A stretch of 7,704 bases of DNA, from positions 1 to 7,704 of the forward strand of contig CACXHG010000128.1 of assembly GCA_902767355.1 (NCBI GenBank), read 5' to 3'. Origin of the DNA: an uncultured Bacteroidia bacterium. Its GTDB lineage: Bacteria > Bacteroidota > Bacteroidia > Bacteroidales > UBA932. Below the pieces are notes generated by a model. That model was not told where the DNA came from. It ran no database searches and was given only the letters and a program-made list of their open reading frames with translations. Both the position numbers and the translations under genes were made by a program. The first letter of the stretch is position 1. Every line of letters begins with the position of its first letter. Positions 5,575 through 7,704 of the stretch are shown in pieces.

Positions 5575-7254
5575 ATGATCAAGGTTTTCTGCAAAAACAC
5601 AGGCACCTCCAAGGAGTTTTCCGAAGGCGTCTATCTCTTCGAGATTCTGGAGCAGTTCCAGTCTCAGTTTCCCCATCCCTACCAGATTGTGTCGGCCAAG
5701 GTCAACAACGTGTCCCAGGGCCTGCGCTACAAGGCCTACAACAGCAACACCGTAGAGTTTCTGGACGTGCGCTCTTCCAGCGGCATGAGGGTCTATTTCC
5801 GCTCGCTGTGCTTCCTGCTCTGCAAGGCCACGCGCGACGTCATCCCCGGCGGCCGCATCTACCTGGAGCACCCTATAGCCGGCGGCTACTATTGCAATGT
5901 CCGCAAAAAGGGGCGCGAAAAGCTCTCCGACGAGGATGTGGCCCGCATCAAGGTCCGTATGCGGGAGATAGTGGCCCAGGACATACAGTTCCACCGGCAC
6001 GACGCCCCCACGGAAGAGGTCATCAAGCTCTTTGCCAAGCTCGGCTATGACGACAAGGTCAAGCTCTTCACTACCAGCGAAGAGGTTTATACAGAATATT
6101 ATACGCTGGACGATTTTGCAGATTACTACTACGGACGCCTGGTGCCCTCCGCCGGCTATCTGAAACTCTGGGAACTGGACCACTACCACGAGGGCATGCT
6201 GCTGCGCCTGCCCGACCGGCACAACCCCGAGCGCCTGGCGCCCCGCATCAGCCAGCCCAAGACATTCAACGTTTTTACAGAGAATCTGCGCTGGAACATC
6301 ATCATGGGCCTAGGCAACGTGGGAGATGTGAACCACGCCTGCCAGAGCGGCCACGCCAGCGAGCTTATACAGGTGGCGGAGGCGCTGCAGGAAAAGAAGA
6401 TAGTGCAGATTGCCGAGACTATTGCCCGCCGCACCCGCCGCCGGGAGAATCCCTGTCGGGTGGTGCTCATCACCGGTCCCAGCTCCAGCGGCAAGACCAC
6501 CTTCTGCCAGCGGCTCAGCGTGCAGCTCAAGGCCTGTGGCCTGAAACCGCTGTCGTTCTCGACCGACGATTATTTCGTGAACCGCGTGGACACCCCGCTG
6601 CTGCCCAATGGCCAGTACGACTTCGACAACTTCGAAACTGTGGACCACGCCTATCTTGAGAGCGATGTGAACAAGTTGCTCTCGGGCGAGACGGTTGAGG
6701 TCCCCAGCTATAATTTCGTCACCGGAATGCGGGAGTATAAGGGCAACAGGATGCGTCTTTCGCGCGGGAGCGTGCTACTGATAGAAGGCATCCACGCCCT
6801 CAATCCGGCCCTGCTGCCGAGCGTAGATGACAGTTGCAAGTACCGCGTGTTCATCAACACCCTCACCAGCACCTCGCTGGACAACCACAACTCCATCCCG
6901 ACCAGCGACAACCGCCTGCTGCGGCGCATTGTGCGCGACTACAACAAGGGCGCGTTCACGGCTGTAGAGACCATCAGCCAGTGGCCCAACGTGTGCGAAG
7001 CCGAAGAGAAATGGATCCTGCCCTATCAGGAGCAGGCCGACGTGATGTTCAACAGCGCCTACCTGCTGGAGTTCGCCGTGATGCGCAACCACGCCGAGCA
7101 GATACTGCGCACGGTGCCCAAGAACAAGCCGGAATACAGCGAGGCTCACCGCCTGCTGAAATTCATCCGCTACTTCACCCCCGTCTCCGACAAGGAAATC
7201 CCGCCCACCAGCCTCCTGCGCGAGTTCGTCGGCGGCTCCAGCTTCAAGCTGTAG
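5575..7254 (+). CDS. Nucleoside kinase family protein: ThrRS-like TGS/SAD fused to a uridine-kinase-like domain
   Basis: A 559-residue cytoplasmic fusion. Residues 1-65 form a TGS-like domain. Residues about 72-212 align with the second additional (editing) domain of threonyl-tRNA synthetase, for example FRSLCFLL (75-82) against RHSCAHLL and FADYYYGRLVPS (181-192) against the YVDMCRGPHVP region, but the metal/editing residues are replaced. Residues about 292-500 are a P-loop kinase of the uridine kinase/phosphoribulokinase group: Walker A GPSSSGKT (301-308), STDDYF (329-334) at the catalytic Asp, YDFDNFETVD (348-357), PSYNFVTGMR (377-386), a Walker B-like LLIEGIHAL (401-409) and RLLRRIVRD (447-455). 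It should phosphorylate a nucleoside or similar substrate with ATP or GTP; the true substrate is unknown, as is the role of the ThrRS-like half. The length is usual for this Bacteroidetes family. The chosen ATG gives the complete first TGS strand (MIKVFCK). It is transcribed alone from the divergent region and ends 3 nt from the convergent peptidase gene. Confidence 0.93.
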   Translation: MIKVFCKNTGTSKEFSEGVYLFEILEQFQSQFPHPYQIVSAKVNNVSQGLRYKAYNSNTVEFLDVRSSSGMRVYFRSLCFLLCKATRDVIPGGRIYLEHPIAGGYYCNVRKKGREKLSDEDVARIKVRMREIVAQDIQFHRHDAPTEEVIKLFAKLGYDDKVKLFTTSEEVYTEYYTLDDFADYYYGRLVPSAGYLKLWELDHYHEGMLLRLPDRHNPERLAPRISQPKTFNVFTENLRWNIIMGLGNVGDVNHACQSGHASELIQVAEALQEKKIVQIAETIARRTRRRENPCRVVLITGPSSSGKTTFCQRLSVQLKACGLKPLSFSTDDYFVNRVDTPLLPNGQYDFDNFETVDHAYLESDVNKLLSGETVEVPSYNFVTGMREYKGNRMRLSRGSVLLIEGIHALNPALLPSVDDSCKYRVFINTLTSTSLDNHNSIPTSDNRLLRRIVRDYNKGAFTAVETISQWPNVCEAEEKWILPYQEQADVMFNSAYLLEFAVMRNHAEQILRTVPKNKPEYSEAHRLLKFIRYFTPVSDKEIPPTSLLREFVGGSSFKL

Positions 7255-7257
7255 GGT

Positions 7258-7704
7258 TTACTTGCACCAGCGGTCCAGCCAGTCGAAGACTTCGCGGTGC
7301 CAATAGACGCAGTTCTGGGGCTTGAGCACCCAGTGGGTCTCGTCGGGGAAGAGCAGCATCTTCGAGGGAACACCCATCATCTGGGCGGCATTGAAGGCGG
7401 CCATGCCCTGGTCGTAGGGCACGCGGTAGTCTTTCTCGCCGTGGATAACCATTATGGGGGTGTCCCAGTTCTGTATCATGGTGTGGGGCGAGTGGTCGTA
7501 TAGCTTGCGGGCGACGGGATTGTCGCTCCAGGGGGCTCCGGCCAGGTATTCGCCCTGCCGGGCCACGCCGCCGTTGTCCCAGTTGGGGAACCACATCTCT
7601 TCGGTCTCCATGAACATGTGCTCTTCGTTGAAGATGCCGCAGTGGGCCACGAATGCGCTGAAGCGCCCCTCGTGGATTCCGGCCAGGTTATAGACCGAAT
7701 AGCC
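7258..7704 (-). CDS. S9 family peptidase (prolyl oligopeptidase/DPP-like), C-terminal part, 5' partial
   Basis: The last 148 residues of an alpha/beta-hydrolase peptidase; the frame is open to the window edge. The fragment opens with GYSVYNLAG, which in this family directly follows the nucleophile motif GxSxGGY, so the catalytic Ser lies just outside. The charge-relay Asp is in HGEKDYRVP (codon 7429-7431) and the His in DETHWVLKPQN (codon 7333-7335); both are present. The block VAHCGIFN...TEEMWFPNWD and GMAAFNAAQMMG is typical of Bacteroidetes S9 peptidases of the dipeptidyl-peptidase 5/acylaminoacyl-peptidase type, which are usually 650-850 residues and often periplasmic, where they trim peptides. 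The apparent GTG start at 7650 is internal: homologous sequence continues upstream of it. The N-terminal beta-propeller and any signal peptide are out of view, so location and exact subfamily are inferred. Confidence 0.92.
   Translation of the reverse strand, partial: GYSVYNLAGIHEGRFSAFVAHCGIFNEEHMFMETEEMWFPNWDNGGVARQGEYLAGAPWSDNPVARKLYDHSPHTMIQNWDTPIMVIHGEKDYRVPYDQGMAAFNAAQMMGVPSKMLLFPDETHWVLKPQNCVYWHREVFDWLDRWCK

Noticed and set aside
5506..6222. Minus-strand open frame of 238 codons over the kinase N-terminus and the divergent promoter
   Set aside because: It covers the promoter region and the ThrRS-like coding sequence in antisense and has no domain signal.
7238..7252. CAGCTTCAAGCTG palindrome near the kinase stop as a terminator
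   Set aside because: It leaves a one-base loop and no T-tract follows, so it cannot form a normal terminator hairpin.
7648..7650. GTG as the start of a 130-residue protein at the right end
   Set aside because: The frame continues to the window edge with GYSVYNLAG and GRFSAF, which belong to the S9 peptidase core, so the GTG encodes an internal Val.

Overview
The window looks like chromosomal DNA from a member of the Bacteroidales with fairly high GC, probably gut-associated. The signs are an outer-membrane patatin/beta-barrel protein, a DUF4421-like barrel protein, a BACON-FISUMP lipoprotein with an acidic surface-export signal, the fused ThrRS-like/uridine-kinase-like protein common in this phylum, promoter boxes of the TAnnTTTG type, and A-rich rather than Shine-Dalgarno start regions. 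Genus cannot be decided from the sequence. There is no tRNA, rRNA, CRISPR array, insertion sequence, phage gene or integrase.

Layout: (1) 1-3648, plus strand, four tightly packed genes with gaps of 2, 6 and 1 nt: the 3' end of a patatin-family phospholipase with an Omp85-like barrel, a DUF4421-like outer-membrane barrel protein, a tandem-VOC (glyoxalase-fold) protein and a short-chain dehydrogenase/reductase (SDR). They look like one operon whose promoter lies upstream of the window. (2) 3652-5464, minus strand, a two-gene unit: a surface lipoprotein (two BACON-type domains, then a FISUMP domain), followed 1 nt later by a small membrane-anchored protein. (3) 5465-5574, a 110-nt divergent control region with a recognisable promoter on each strand. 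(4) 5575-7254, plus strand, a 559-residue TGS/SAD-kinase fusion. (5) 7258-7704, minus strand, the C-terminal catalytic part of an S9 (prolyl-oligopeptidase family) peptidase, cut by the window edge just after its nucleophile motif. Both convergent gene pairs are separated by only 3 nt.

How the genes may work together: the first operon joins two outer-membrane barrel proteins, one a likely phospholipase, with two predicted cytoplasmic enzymes that both end in basic, partly hydrophobic tails. A lipid-related role is a reasonable guess but is not shown by the sequence. The BACON-FISUMP lipoprotein and its small partner are likely envelope proteins. No clear new system is visible. The most interesting points are the fusion kinase, whose ThrRS-like editing domain has lost all four metal/editing residues and whose kinase domain lacks the base-contacting histidine of uridine-cytidine kinases, and the uncharacterised four-gene envelope/lipid operon.
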